This document shows, piece after piece, positions 1 to 5,946 of a DNA stretch of 9,598 nucleotides. A program made the translations under genes and the position numbers. Position 1 is the first letter of the stretch; the number at the start of each line of letters is the position of its first letter. Source of the DNA: Paracoccaceae bacterium. GTDB taxonomy: Bacteria; Pseudomonadota; Alphaproteobacteria; Rhodobacterales; Rhodobacteraceae. The notes below the pieces were generated by a model, which searched no databases, had not been told where the DNA came from, and worked only from the letters and a program-made list of their open reading frames with translations. Where the stretch lies: positions 1-9,598 of the forward strand of contig SKWJ01000192.1 in NCBI GenBank assembly GCA_007128995.1, written 5' to 3'.

Positions 1-227
1 ATGAACAGATGCAGGTGGCTTTCGACGAAGCCCGGCAACACTGTTGCCCCGCCTGCATCTATGCAGCGGGTGGCGGGCCCCGTCAGTGCGCCAATCTCCG
101 CGTCTGACCCCACTGCCAGCACGCGCCCCCTGGCCAGTGCAACCGCCTGCGCCCGCGGGGAGATCGGGTCCATCGTCAGCACGCGCGCGTTGAGCACCAC
201 CATATCGGCAGTCTCGGTCATCGTCAT
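1..227 (-). CDS. Amidohydrolase family protein, N-terminal part (truncated by window edge)
   Basis: The first 75 residues of a metal-dependent hydrolase read leftwards from ATG 227-225; the rest lies outside the window. The start encodes MTMTETADMVVLNARVLTMD, the small beta-sandwich opening typical of amidohydrolases. A VALARGRVLAVGSDAEI segment follows, then VLPGFVESHLHLF, in which H71 and H73 form the HxH metal-binding motif that closes strand 1 of the TIM barrel. The style (ARVLTMDP, GSDAEI, LPGFVESHLH) is closest to the broad YtcJ-like amidohydrolase 3 group, which are hydrolases of mostly unknown substrate. A second ATG at 221-219 is possible. A GGAAAG/AGGG purine stretch precedes ATG 227 as a weak ribosome site. 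The gene is transcribed away from the rest of the window, so it need not be linked to the other genes. The family call is firm; the substrate is unknown. Confidence 0.8.
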   Translation of the reverse strand, partial: MTMTETADMVVLNARVLTMDPISPRAQAVALARGRVLAVGSDAEIGALTGPATRCIDAGGATVLPGFVESHLHLF

Positions 228-542
228 CCCTGTCTTTCCGTTTTGCCGGATCGGACCACGACCCGGAGTATTTTTGATCAAATGGTAGCGAGATGATTGC
301 GCCCCCGCAATAGGGAAGCGCCGATCTGGCGCATACCCTGCGCCCTGGGCCGTCCCATGGTGAAAGATCTTGCGCATCACTGGTGCTCGCCGCCTGACAC
401 ACAGGTCCCGCGCCGAGGGGATGGGGTCGCGTCAGGCAGCACGACGGGGCCTTCCGGCCGCGACCTGCACCCGGCGTCAAGCACGACAGTTCGGGGCGGC
501 GCGGAGATAGGACAGGCTGCCAAGTCTGCATCCCCCTGCTCG
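228..542. other. Intergenic stretch without an identifiable gene
   Basis: About 315 bases with no frame that gives a recognisable protein. The longer open frames here have no family signature and no convincing ribosome site. The left end carries the candidate leftward promoter. A nested inverted repeat lies at 425-465: GGTCGCG (425-431) pairs with CGCGACC (459-465), and inside it GGCC-TTCC-GGCC (448-459) forms a small hairpin. No T-run follows, so it is not a convincing terminator. The right end runs into the decayed MgtE piece, so part of this stretch may be further degraded transporter sequence that can no longer be recognised. Confidence 0.5.
282..310 (-). promoter_or_regulatory. Candidate promoter for the left-edge amidohydrolase
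   Basis: Read leftwards, TTGCGG (310-305) and TACCAT (287-282) are separated by 17 bases, a fair match to sigma-70 -35 and -10 boxes. Transcription would start near 275 and leave a leader of about 48 bases before ATG 227. A perfect 10-base palindrome, TTTGATCAAA (273-282), overlaps the -10 edge and start point, where an operator could sit. This is pattern matching only. Confidence 0.3.
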
Positions 543-697
543 GACTACGCAGTGCTGACTGGAGGGCTGACCGCCAGTGAAGCCCTTCAAAACTGCGCGA
601 AGAGGCGCTGGATCAGGACACGATCACGGCTTATGTGGCCCTCGTGTTTTTCCTGCCACTGCTGAGCGACAGTGGCGGCAATGCGGGCTCGCAATTG
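543..697 (+). pseudogene. mgtE: Remnant of an MgtE-type magnesium transporter
   Basis: Two adjoining reading frames together spell MgtE sequence. From 543 one frame gives DYAVLTGGLTASEALQ, which resembles the end of the MgtE N domain before the CBS pair (typically MTTDYxxLPxxLTVxEALxxLR). At the CAAAAC run (588-593) the family sequence continues in another frame as KLREEALDQDTITAYV. Adding one A to that run restores EALQKLREEALDQDTI without a break. Next comes ALVFFLPLLSDSGGNAGSQ; the GGNAGSQ at 674-694 is the hallmark of MgtE's second membrane segment. The CBS domains and first membrane helix that should lie between are missing, and nothing MgtE-like follows about 697. A stop (578-580) also precedes the second segment in its own frame. 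What remains is a short piece of a normally ~450-residue protein, so it is non-functional. The MgtE identity is quite secure; the exact ends are not. Confidence 0.65.
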
Positions 698-1004
698 CAG
701 CGAAAGCCCGGTTACCCGCCCGCTGCGCAGATGGACTATGTCAACGACCTGCCCGGCCCCGAGCGGCCCGAGTACCCGTTGCGACAGGTTCGCCGGGGCG
801 GACATTCAAGACCGACGCGTTGGCGAACCGCAGCCAGCTATTTCAAGGACGGTGAAAGAGGGTATGGAACCCCGTGCACCCCTTGTCGATATAGTATCGC
901 ATCGCTATCTTTCATACTACGCCAATGTCACGCAGGCGGCGCAAAGTCCCAAGCGGTCTTGAGCATCTGACACGTTGCGCACACTAAAGAACAAGGAGAA
1001 CCCC
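698..1004. other. Intergenic stretch and leader upstream of the Fe-S gene pair
   Basis: About 307 bases with no gene I can support. Open frames pass through, but they lack family signatures and extend out of the MgtE remnant by frameshift. The stretch must hold the promoter for the gene pair starting at 1005. A TATAGT at 890-895 matches five of six bases of a -10 box but has no good -35 partner. TTGAGC (959-964) with CACTAA (982-987) at 17 bases is another weak candidate. The only clear element is the ribosome site AAGGAG at 993-998. Confidence 0.45.
993..998 (+). promoter_or_regulatory. Ribosome binding site that sets the ApbC start
   Basis: AAGGAG lies six bases before ATG 1005. The same frame is open further upstream to an ATG at 975, which has no such site, so 1005 is the preferred start. 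Confidence 0.8.
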
Positions 1005-2171
1005 ATGGCGTTAGACGGCCAACAACCTGCCCCGAAAATGATTGCGATCAGCAGTGGCAAGGGCGGTGTTGGGAAGTCCACTGTCACGGCCAATATTGCG
1101 GTTGCGATGGTCGAGGCGGGCTTGAAAGTGGGGATCGTTGATGCCGATATCTACGGCCCCTCGATTCCTGGTATCCTTGGGATTGATGCTAAAAAGCCTG
1201 CCATGACACCGGAAGGACAAATCGTTCCCGCTGAAAGGCATGGCATCAAGGTCATATCCATGGCCATGCTGACCAATGATGACAGCCCCGCGATTCTGCG
1301 CGGTCCGATGGTCACGAAATACCTGCAATCCTTTGTGCGGCAAGTAGATTGGCGCGCGCTGGACATGTTGCTGCTCGACCTGCCACCGGGAACCGGCGAC
1401 ATTCAGCTCACCCTCGCGCAGGCCTTCCCGCTGACCGGGGCGGTGGTGGTCAGCACCCCGCAGGATGTCAGCCTGAAGATTGCCCGCCGGGGCTTGCGCA
1501 TGATGGAACAGGTCAGTGTGCCCATTCTGGGCGTGATCGAGAATATGAGTGGCTTTACCTGCCCGTCCTGCGGCACAGTCACACATATTTTCCATCAGGG
1601 CGGGGGCGAAGCGATTGCGCGCGAAATCGGTGTCGCCTTCCTTGGCAAGGTGCCGCTGGACCCGGCCGTGGTAGATTGCGGCGATGAAGGTGTACCGCTG
1701 ATAAAGGCGGCCTCTGGCAGTCCAGCCGCCGCCGCCTATCGCCAGATTGCCGCAGCGCTGATCGGCGGTGACGCTATGCGTTCGGGCATTGCGACGCCGT
1801 TCCGCTGGACGTTGGCGGATGATACCGGCAAACCTGCGCCGGTTGGCGTATCGGCAGATGGGCCGGTGGACAGGCTCGCCGCGCTGGATGAAGAGGCCGG
1901 CACTTTGCGGCTGCGTTGGACCGATGGTGCGGAGCAGACGCTTGGCGCACGCGACCTGCGTATCGCCTGCCCCTGCGCGAAATGCCGCGATGAGATGACA
2001 GGCGCGCGTCTGTTGGACCCGGATACTGTGCCGCTCGATATTCGGATCACCCGGATCTGGAGTGTGGGCAACTACGCTTTGGGGCTGGCCTTCAGCGATG
2101 GACATGACACCGGGATCTACACGCTCAAATCCCTGCGCGCGATGCCGAGCACGGAGATGGAGGATGTCTGA
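1005..2171 (+). CDS. apbC: ApbC/Mrp-family Fe-S cluster carrier ATPase with C-terminal DUF971 domain
   Basis: A 388-residue P-loop ATPase of the Mrp/NBP35/ApbC family, cytosolic proteins that bind a labile [4Fe-4S] cluster at a dimer interface and pass it to apoproteins. Visible motifs: the deviant Walker A GKGGVGKS (18-25), the DADIYGPSIPG segment (46-56) characteristic of the family, DLPPGTGD (125-132), and the cluster-binding CPSC (186-189) within ENMSGFTCPSCG. Residues about 283-378 form a DUF971 (GBBH-like N-terminal) domain, with LRWTDGAEQTL, the cysteine cluster CPCAKC (C322, C324, C327) and GNYALGLAFSDGHDTGIYTL. The usual N-terminal FSCA/DUF59 domain is absent: the Walker A begins at residue 18. 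The order ATPase-DUF971 recalls plant plastid HCF101, which additionally has the N-terminal domain. The stop overlaps the next gene's start by 8 bases, which suggests translational coupling with the Nfu fusion. The family call is firm; the client proteins are unknown. Confidence 0.93.
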   Translation: MALDGQQPAPKMIAISSGKGGVGKSTVTANIAVAMVEAGLKVGIVDADIYGPSIPGILGIDAKKPAMTPEGQIVPAERHGIKVISMAMLTNDDSPAILRGPMVTKYLQSFVRQVDWRALDMLLLDLPPGTGDIQLTLAQAFPLTGAVVVSTPQDVSLKIARRGLRMMEQVSVPILGVIENMSGFTCPSCGTVTHIFHQGGGEAIAREIGVAFLGKVPLDPAVVDCGDEGVPLIKAASGSPAAAAYRQIAAALIGGDAMRSGIATPFRWTLADDTGKPAPVGVSADGPVDRLAALDEEAGTLRLRWTDGAEQTLGARDLRIACPCAKCRDEMTGARLLDPDTVPLDIRITRIWSVGNYALGLAFSDGHDTGIYTLKSLRAMPSTEMEDV

Positions 2172-3393
2172 GGGCTCCCGCAGGCGCATCAGGGCGCAGC
2201 CCTCGGCGCAAGATGGCGATGTCATGGGGTTCGTACTGGACCAGCCCCTTCTGGAGGGCGGCAAGGTCACGCTGCGCGCAGGCGATGACACACCCCTGTC
2301 CAATGCCCTTTTTGGTCTGGCAGGTGTCACGGATGTCACGGTTGCACAGGCCACGATCTGGATCAGAAAAGCGCCCGCAGCGGCTTGGGTCACGCTCAAG
2401 CCCGAAATCGCCACCGCGATCCGGACAGCACTTGACGCAACGCATGCGCCATTGGGGGAACTGGCTGACCCGCGCGATACCCCCGACACGGCCCTTCTGC
2501 GCGCGGTCGAGGATTTGCTGGACCGTCAGGTGAACCCCTCTGTCGCCGTGCATGGCGGCCATATCGCAGTCGAGAAGGTCGCAGGCAGCACAGTCTATCT
2601 GCGCATGTCGGGCGGCTGCCAGGGCTGCGCGGCCTCCAGCGCCACCCTGCGCGACGGGGTAGAGCGGATGCTGCGCGCGGCCCTGCCCGAAATCACAAAA
2701 ATTGTCGATGTGACGGACCATGCGTCGGGCACGACACCGTTCTATGCCAAAGCTGACGGGCCTTCCCCGATGCTGAACCGCCCGCTACCGCCCGGCGTGA
2801 TCGACTGGCAGGACGGCCAGATCATGGTCGACCCGGATTACCTCGCCCCCCGGCTGGGCCTGACATCCGATAGCCTGCGCGCGGGGCTGCGCAACGGTGA
2901 TGTCGTCGGTGTGACCGAGACCGGTAAGGACGCAGATGCAGGCAAGACCCGGATCATCATGCGTAGCGCCACCCGGTCCTGGGCGGCGGAAATAGATGCG
3001 GGTGGCGCGGCCCGCGAAATTCCGCCGCCGCGCGTGGCGGCAACCGGGACGCAGGCGGAGCGCGAGCTGGCCGCCCGTATCCGGGCCTACCTTGCCGCGC
3101 TCGCGCCACAGTCTGCGCCCGTCACCTATGGCGCACTTGCGCGCGCTTTGGGGCTGTGGGCGCCCGGATCCATCCGCAAGGTGACGCGCGCGCTTGAAAT
3201 CACCATGCGCGAAGATGCCGCCCTTGGCCGTCCCTTTATCGCCGCCCGTGCGGTCAGCCGGGCGCGCGATGGGCTTCCGGCCGAAGGCTTCTTCAGCCTG
3301 GCACGATCCCTGGATCGCGGACCAGATGCGGGCGAAAGTGATCAGGCGTTTCATGCCCGCGAAATCGCGCAGTTGGAACAGACTGCGGCCTGA
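2164..3393 (+). CDS. Multi-domain Nfu-type Fe-S scaffold protein (Nfu_N + NifU-C + two extra modules)
   Basis: A 409-residue fusion. Residues ~23-92 (VLDQPLLEGGKVTLRAGDDT..NALFGLAGVTDVTV) resemble the N-terminal domain of Nfu scaffolds. Residues ~111-183 are a NifU C-terminal domain with VHGGHIAVEKV and GGCQGC (C152, C155), the CxxC that holds a bridging cluster in a dimer. Residues ~209-281 (IMVDPDYLAPRLGL..GKDADAGKTRIIMR) resemble the small DUF6522 domain. Residues ~297-400 (VTYGALARALGLWAPGSIRKVTRALEITMREDAALGRPF) resemble a winged-helix-like domain of unknown role in alphaproteobacteria. Ordinary Nfu proteins are about 185 residues and stop after the second domain. ATG 2164 was chosen because GGAG lies eight bases upstream and it overlaps apbC by 8 bases; M21 (2224) is an alternative. 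The role is inferred to be accepting or holding a cluster in partnership with ApbC. The first two domains are firm; the last two assignments are from memory of family patterns. Confidence 0.85.
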   Translation: MSEGSRRRIRAQPSAQDGDVMGFVLDQPLLEGGKVTLRAGDDTPLSNALFGLAGVTDVTVAQATIWIRKAPAAAWVTLKPEIATAIRTALDATHAPLGELADPRDTPDTALLRAVEDLLDRQVNPSVAVHGGHIAVEKVAGSTVYLRMSGGCQGCAASSATLRDGVERMLRAALPEITKIVDVTDHASGTTPFYAKADGPSPMLNRPLPPGVIDWQDGQIMVDPDYLAPRLGLTSDSLRAGLRNGDVVGVTETGKDADAGKTRIIMRSATRSWAAEIDAGGAAREIPPPRVAATGTQAERELAARIRAYLAALAPQSAPVTYGALARALGLWAPGSIRKVTRALEITMREDAALGRPFIAARAVSRARDGLPAEGFFSLARSLDRGPDAGESDQAFHAREIAQLEQTAA

Positions 3394-3426
3394 CGGGCCG
3401 GTTGCGCGCAAGGCTGCCTGCATTGC

Positions 3427-4329
3427 CTACCTTCCAAGCGCAGCAAGTGTTTCCGAGACTTCACGCACAACAATGCCTGTTGCTTCTCCAAGATTATTGC
3501 CTCGGCAGATCGAGATGCTCAGCGTCTCGGTCAACCGGCGATTTGCCAGCGGCCTGAAACACAATCTCCCGGCTTCGACATCGGCGCAAACATCGGGCCA
3601 GGTCAGAAACCCGAGCCCAGCGCCTTGGCGCATGAAAGTCAGCAGTGCCGTGATCGAGTTCGAGCTTATCTGAACTTTTGGATTTATGCGCTCGCTCAGG
3701 ATTTCGGCAAGCAGGCGCGTATGCATGGACAACGCTGAAGACGGCAGACAGAGCGGGTGTTTCAACGCTTCGGCCAAAGGCAAAGGACCCTCACCCTGGA
3801 GCGCCAGAGACGGGGCAAAGACCGCGCCAAGATGGTATTCCTGCGATTCGACAATCACCAGACGCGAGAGCCTTGGCATGTTGAACGCGACAATCATGTC
3901 CAGCTCCAACGCTTCGGCTTGCGGGATGAGATCGCTGGTGCTGCCGACGGCAAGTTCAAGCTCAACCTCGCCGAACAGGGCCTCCAACCGTTTGGTCAGG
4001 GGCGGGATCAAGGTGGCAATCAAGCCTTCCATGACGCCCAGCCGCACCCGCAGCCCAATGGATTTATTGGCCTGATGCAGGCGCTTGGACAGCGCGGCAT
4101 TCGACGCCATCCAGCGCAGGGCTTCATCGCGCAGCGCAGCGCCTGCCGGCGTCAGGGTCACACCATTTGCGCTGCGCACCAGAAGCCTGGTGTCATAGCT
4201 GCGCTCCAGCATCTGCAGCTGACGTGACAGCGCAGGCGCCGAAATATTGAGCCGTTCAGCCGCAGCCCGGATCGAGTCTGACTGCGACACGACAAGAAAG
4301 GATCTGATTTCACGCGAGAATGAGGACAT
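3427..4329 (-). CDS. LysR-family transcriptional regulator
   Basis: A 300-residue protein of normal LysR length. The N-terminal winged helix-turn-helix is clear: FLVVSQSDSIRAAAERLNIS then APALSRQLQMLERSYDTRLL, with the TLTPAGAAL wing (about 58-66). The remainder is the two-lobed effector-binding domain (about 90-295), starting LRVRLGVMEGLIATLIPPL. It diverges from the deaminase/transporter operon, the classic arrangement for a LysR activator of its neighbour that responds to the imported compound or a product. It converges on the Nfu fusion gene with 33 bases between stops. The start ATG 4329-4327 matches family N-termini; no clear Shine-Dalgarno sequence precedes it. The same frame stays open to 4953, but that extension is antisense to the deaminase gene and is not believed. 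The effector is unknown, though the neighbours suggest a nitrogenous base. Confidence 0.92.
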   Translation of the reverse strand: MSSFSREIRSFLVVSQSDSIRAAAERLNISAPALSRQLQMLERSYDTRLLVRSANGVTLTPAGAALRDEALRWMASNAALSKRLHQANKSIGLRVRLGVMEGLIATLIPPLTKRLEALFGEVELELAVGSTSDLIPQAEALELDMIVAFNMPRLSRLVIVESQEYHLGAVFAPSLALQGEGPLPLAEALKHPLCLPSSALSMHTRLLAEILSERINPKVQISSNSITALLTFMRQGAGLGFLTWPDVCADVEAGRLCFRPLANRRLTETLSISICRGNNLGEATGIVVREVSETLAALGR

Positions 4330-4344
4330 GCACGTAGTGTAAGG

Positions 4345-4418
4345 TTTTTCGTAACACGATGTAAAATTCTTTCTACTTTTTGCAACACACGAATCGTGGC
4401 TAATCTTCTCTGCAACGC
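4345..4418 (+). promoter_or_regulatory. Divergent control region: three phased GYAACRC repeats, palindrome and candidate promoter
   Basis: The 105 bases between the LysR start and the deaminase start hold three similar heptamers: GTAACAC (4351-4357), GCAACAC (4382-4388) and GCAACGC (4412-4418), with start-to-start spacings of 31 and 30 bases, close to three DNA turns. The first two follow a run of Ts, the third a pyrimidine tract. A perfect palindrome, CACGA-A-TCGTG, lies at 4388-4398. TTGCAA (4380-4385), itself palindromic, with TAATCT (4401-4406) 15 bases on, is a possible rightward promoter, and the palindrome sits in its spacer. Which element binds LysR is not determined by the sequence. 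Confidence 0.35.
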
Positions 4419-4434
4419 AGCAAAGGAGCCGCAT

Positions 4435-4905
4435 GTGCCCGACGATATCGCCCTTCTTCGAGAATCCCTGCGCGCAGGCGTTGCCGCCCGCGCTGCCGGA
4501 AATCACCCTTTCGGCGCGGTGCTTGCGGATGCCGAGGGCAAGGTGCTCATGACGATGGGAAATGCCTGGCTGACCGACAAGGGCCCTGGCCACGCGGAAA
4601 CAAATCTCGCGCGCGAAGCTGCCAGAACCTACGCACCAGAGTTTCTGGCCGACTGCACGCTCTACACCGCCTTCGAGCCTTGTTCGATGTGTTCGGGCAC
4701 CATCTACTGGGCCGGGATCGGGCGTCTGGTCTTTGGCGTGACAGAAGCGCGCCTGTTGGAACTGACCGGCGACAACCCCGAAAACCCCACAATGTCGCTC
4801 TCCTGCCGCGATGTGCTCGCCGCAGGTCAGCGCCAAGTGCAGGTCGAGGGGCCATTTCCCGAACTCGAAGACGAAATCATCCGCTCGCATGACGGCTTCT
4901 GGTGA
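4435..4905 (+). CDS. Zinc-dependent nucleoside/base deaminase (cytidine/deoxycytidylate deaminase-like family)
   Basis: A 156-residue enzyme with the complete deaminase signature: GHAET, where H53 binds zinc and E55 is the proton shuttle, and EPCSMC, where C83 and C86 bind zinc. The N-terminal NHPFGAVLADAEGKVL and the AGIGRLVFGV strand match the COG0590 branch (TadA, guanine deaminase, fungal-type cytosine deaminase). These enzymes convert an amino group on a purine or pyrimidine to a keto group, releasing ammonia. The start is GTG 4435, with AAGGAG at 4423-4428 six bases upstream. The earlier in-frame GTG at 4396 has no ribosome site, and an ATG at 4433 is out of frame. It is the first gene of the operon, 41 bases before the binding-protein gene. 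Its place with an importer argues for a catabolic base deaminase rather than the tRNA enzyme TadA; this is inference from context. Confidence 0.9.
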   Translation: MPDDIALLRESLRAGVAARAAGNHPFGAVLADAEGKVLMTMGNAWLTDKGPGHAETNLAREAARTYAPEFLADCTLYTAFEPCSMCSGTIYWAGIGRLVFGVTEARLLELTGDNPENPTMSLSCRDVLAAGQRQVQVEGPFPELEDEIIRSHDGFW

Positions 4906-4946
4906 TGCCGCATTTGCCTCTTCCCCTGCTCCAGAAAGGACATTCC

Positions 4947-5942
4947 ATGACACGCAAATCCCTGCCCCTTCTTGCCTCTGCCGCCCTGCTCGCCTCTGTC
5001 GCGCTGCCTGCGGTGGCGATGGACAAGGTCACTTTCCAACTCGACTGGCTGCCCGGTGGCGACAAGTCCGCGATTTATGTCTGCATGCATCATGGTTTCT
5101 GCGCTGATGCAGGGATCGAGATCACGCTCGAGCAAGGCCGCGGCTCGTCTGAGGCGATCACCAAGCTTGCCACCGGCACCTCTGAGATCGGCCTTGCCGG
5201 GATCGAAGCCCTGATGGCCGCGCGCGCGAATGAAGATGTCCCCGTGACCGCAGTCATGAATGTCTTCAATACTGGCCCGCATGCCTTCTACACGACGACC
5301 GATTCAGGCATCACAACGCTCGCCGATGTGCGTGGCCGCTCCATTGCGACCTCGCCCTTTACCTCGTCAAATGTCTTCCTGCCATTGGTGTTGCAAGAGA
5401 ACGGCATGACCGAGGATGACATCGTTCTGACCCGTTCGGACCCCGGTGCGCTGGGGCCGCTTTTGATGACCGGCCAGAGCGATGCGATCATCGCATGGCT
5501 GACGGATGTGTCGCGCTATCAGGGTCAGGCGCGAGAAGCGGGCAAGGAACTGGTGATCCTGCCTTGGGCTGATGCCGGGCTGGAACTTTATTCGGCCTCG
5601 CTTGTTGCCTCTGACACATTCCTTGCGGAACGCCCTGACGTTGCAAAACGCTTTGTCGCCGCCTTCAAGCAATCACTGGAATTCGCCTATGCCGACCCGC
5701 AAGGTGCTGCCGATGCTGTTGCGGCGATTGTTCCTGAACTTTCCGCCGAGGATGTGAAAGGCTCGTGGCTCGACGCATCAAAGCTTGCCTTCAACGACCT
5801 GACCGAGAAATTCGGCCTTGGTGCCTTTGATGCTGACAGGCTGGCTGCGACATGGGTGCGTGTGGCTGCGGCGCAAGATCTGGATGTCGCCACGCTCGAC
5901 CCCGAGAGCATCGTCGATCGCAGCTTCCTGCCTGCGGACTGA
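4947..5942 (+). CDS. ABC transporter periplasmic substrate-binding protein, NMT1/THI5-like
   Basis: A 331-residue exported protein. Residues 1-24 form a signal peptide: MTRK, a hydrophobic [13 protein letters not shown] core, and a PAVA cleavage site before MDKVTF. The mature part opens with [17 protein letters not shown], the strand and loop that start NMT1/THI5-like binding proteins (ThiY, SsuA and TauA relatives). It continues with [20 protein letters not shown] and [20 protein letters not shown], the usual ligand-contacting loops. Two cysteines, C46 and C52, lie close together and could form a disulfide in the periplasm. AAAGGA at 4935-4940 precedes the ATG by six bases. It lies directly upstream of the ATPase and permease, so the three form one importer. 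Family members carry hydroxymethylpyrimidine, riboflavin, sulfonates and other small compounds. The ligand here is unknown; the two deaminases nearby suggest a nitrogen heterocycle. Confidence 0.92.
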   Translation: MTRKSLPLLASAALLASVALPAVAMDKVTFQLDWLPGGDKSAIYVCMHHGFCADAGIEITLEQGRGSSEAITKLATGTSEIGLAGIEALMAARANEDVPVTAVMNVFNTGPHAFYTTTDSGITTLADVRGRSIATSPFTSSNVFLPLVLQENGMTEDDIVLTRSDPGALGPLLMTGQSDAIIAWLTDVSRYQGQAREAGKELVILPWADAGLELYSASLVASDTFLAERPDVAKRFVAAFKQSLEFAYADPQGAADAVAAIVPELSAEDVKGSWLDASKLAFNDLTEKFGLGAFDADRLAATWVRVAAAQDLDVATLDPESIVDRSFLPAD

Positions 5943-5946
5943 CGTC

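Noticed and set aside
1..288. Plus-strand open frame of 95 codons at the left edge
   Set aside because: The opposite strand encodes a clear amidohydrolase N-terminus with HxH. The plus frame is its shadow.
425..465. Nested inverted repeat as a terminator or RNA gene
   Set aside because: The arms are short, the outer loop is long, and there is no T-run or recognisable RNA family feature.
577..970. Several overlapping open frames after the MgtE remnant
   Set aside because: Apart from the MgtE signature they show no recognisable domain, share DNA in three frames and lack convincing ribosome sites.
2062..2163. Upstream extension of the Nfu fusion to an ATG at 2062
   Set aside because: It would overlap the end of apbC by over 100 bases and adds residues without family similarity. 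ATG 2164 has a better ribosome site and a compact overlap.
1011..2489. Long open frame of 492 codons on the minus strand
   Set aside because: It lies antisense to the firmly identified ApbC and Nfu-fusion genes and has no family signature. It is an effect of high GC codon bias.
3386..3400. CGGCC-TGACG-GGCCG hairpin at the convergent Nfu/LysR ends, as a terminator
   Set aside because: The stem is only five base pairs, overlaps the stop codon and has no T-run, so it cannot be called a terminator with confidence.
4330..4953. Upstream in-frame extension of the LysR gene to 508 codons
   Set aside because: The added part is antisense to the deaminase gene, and LysR proteins begin with the helix-turn-helix found right after ATG 4329.
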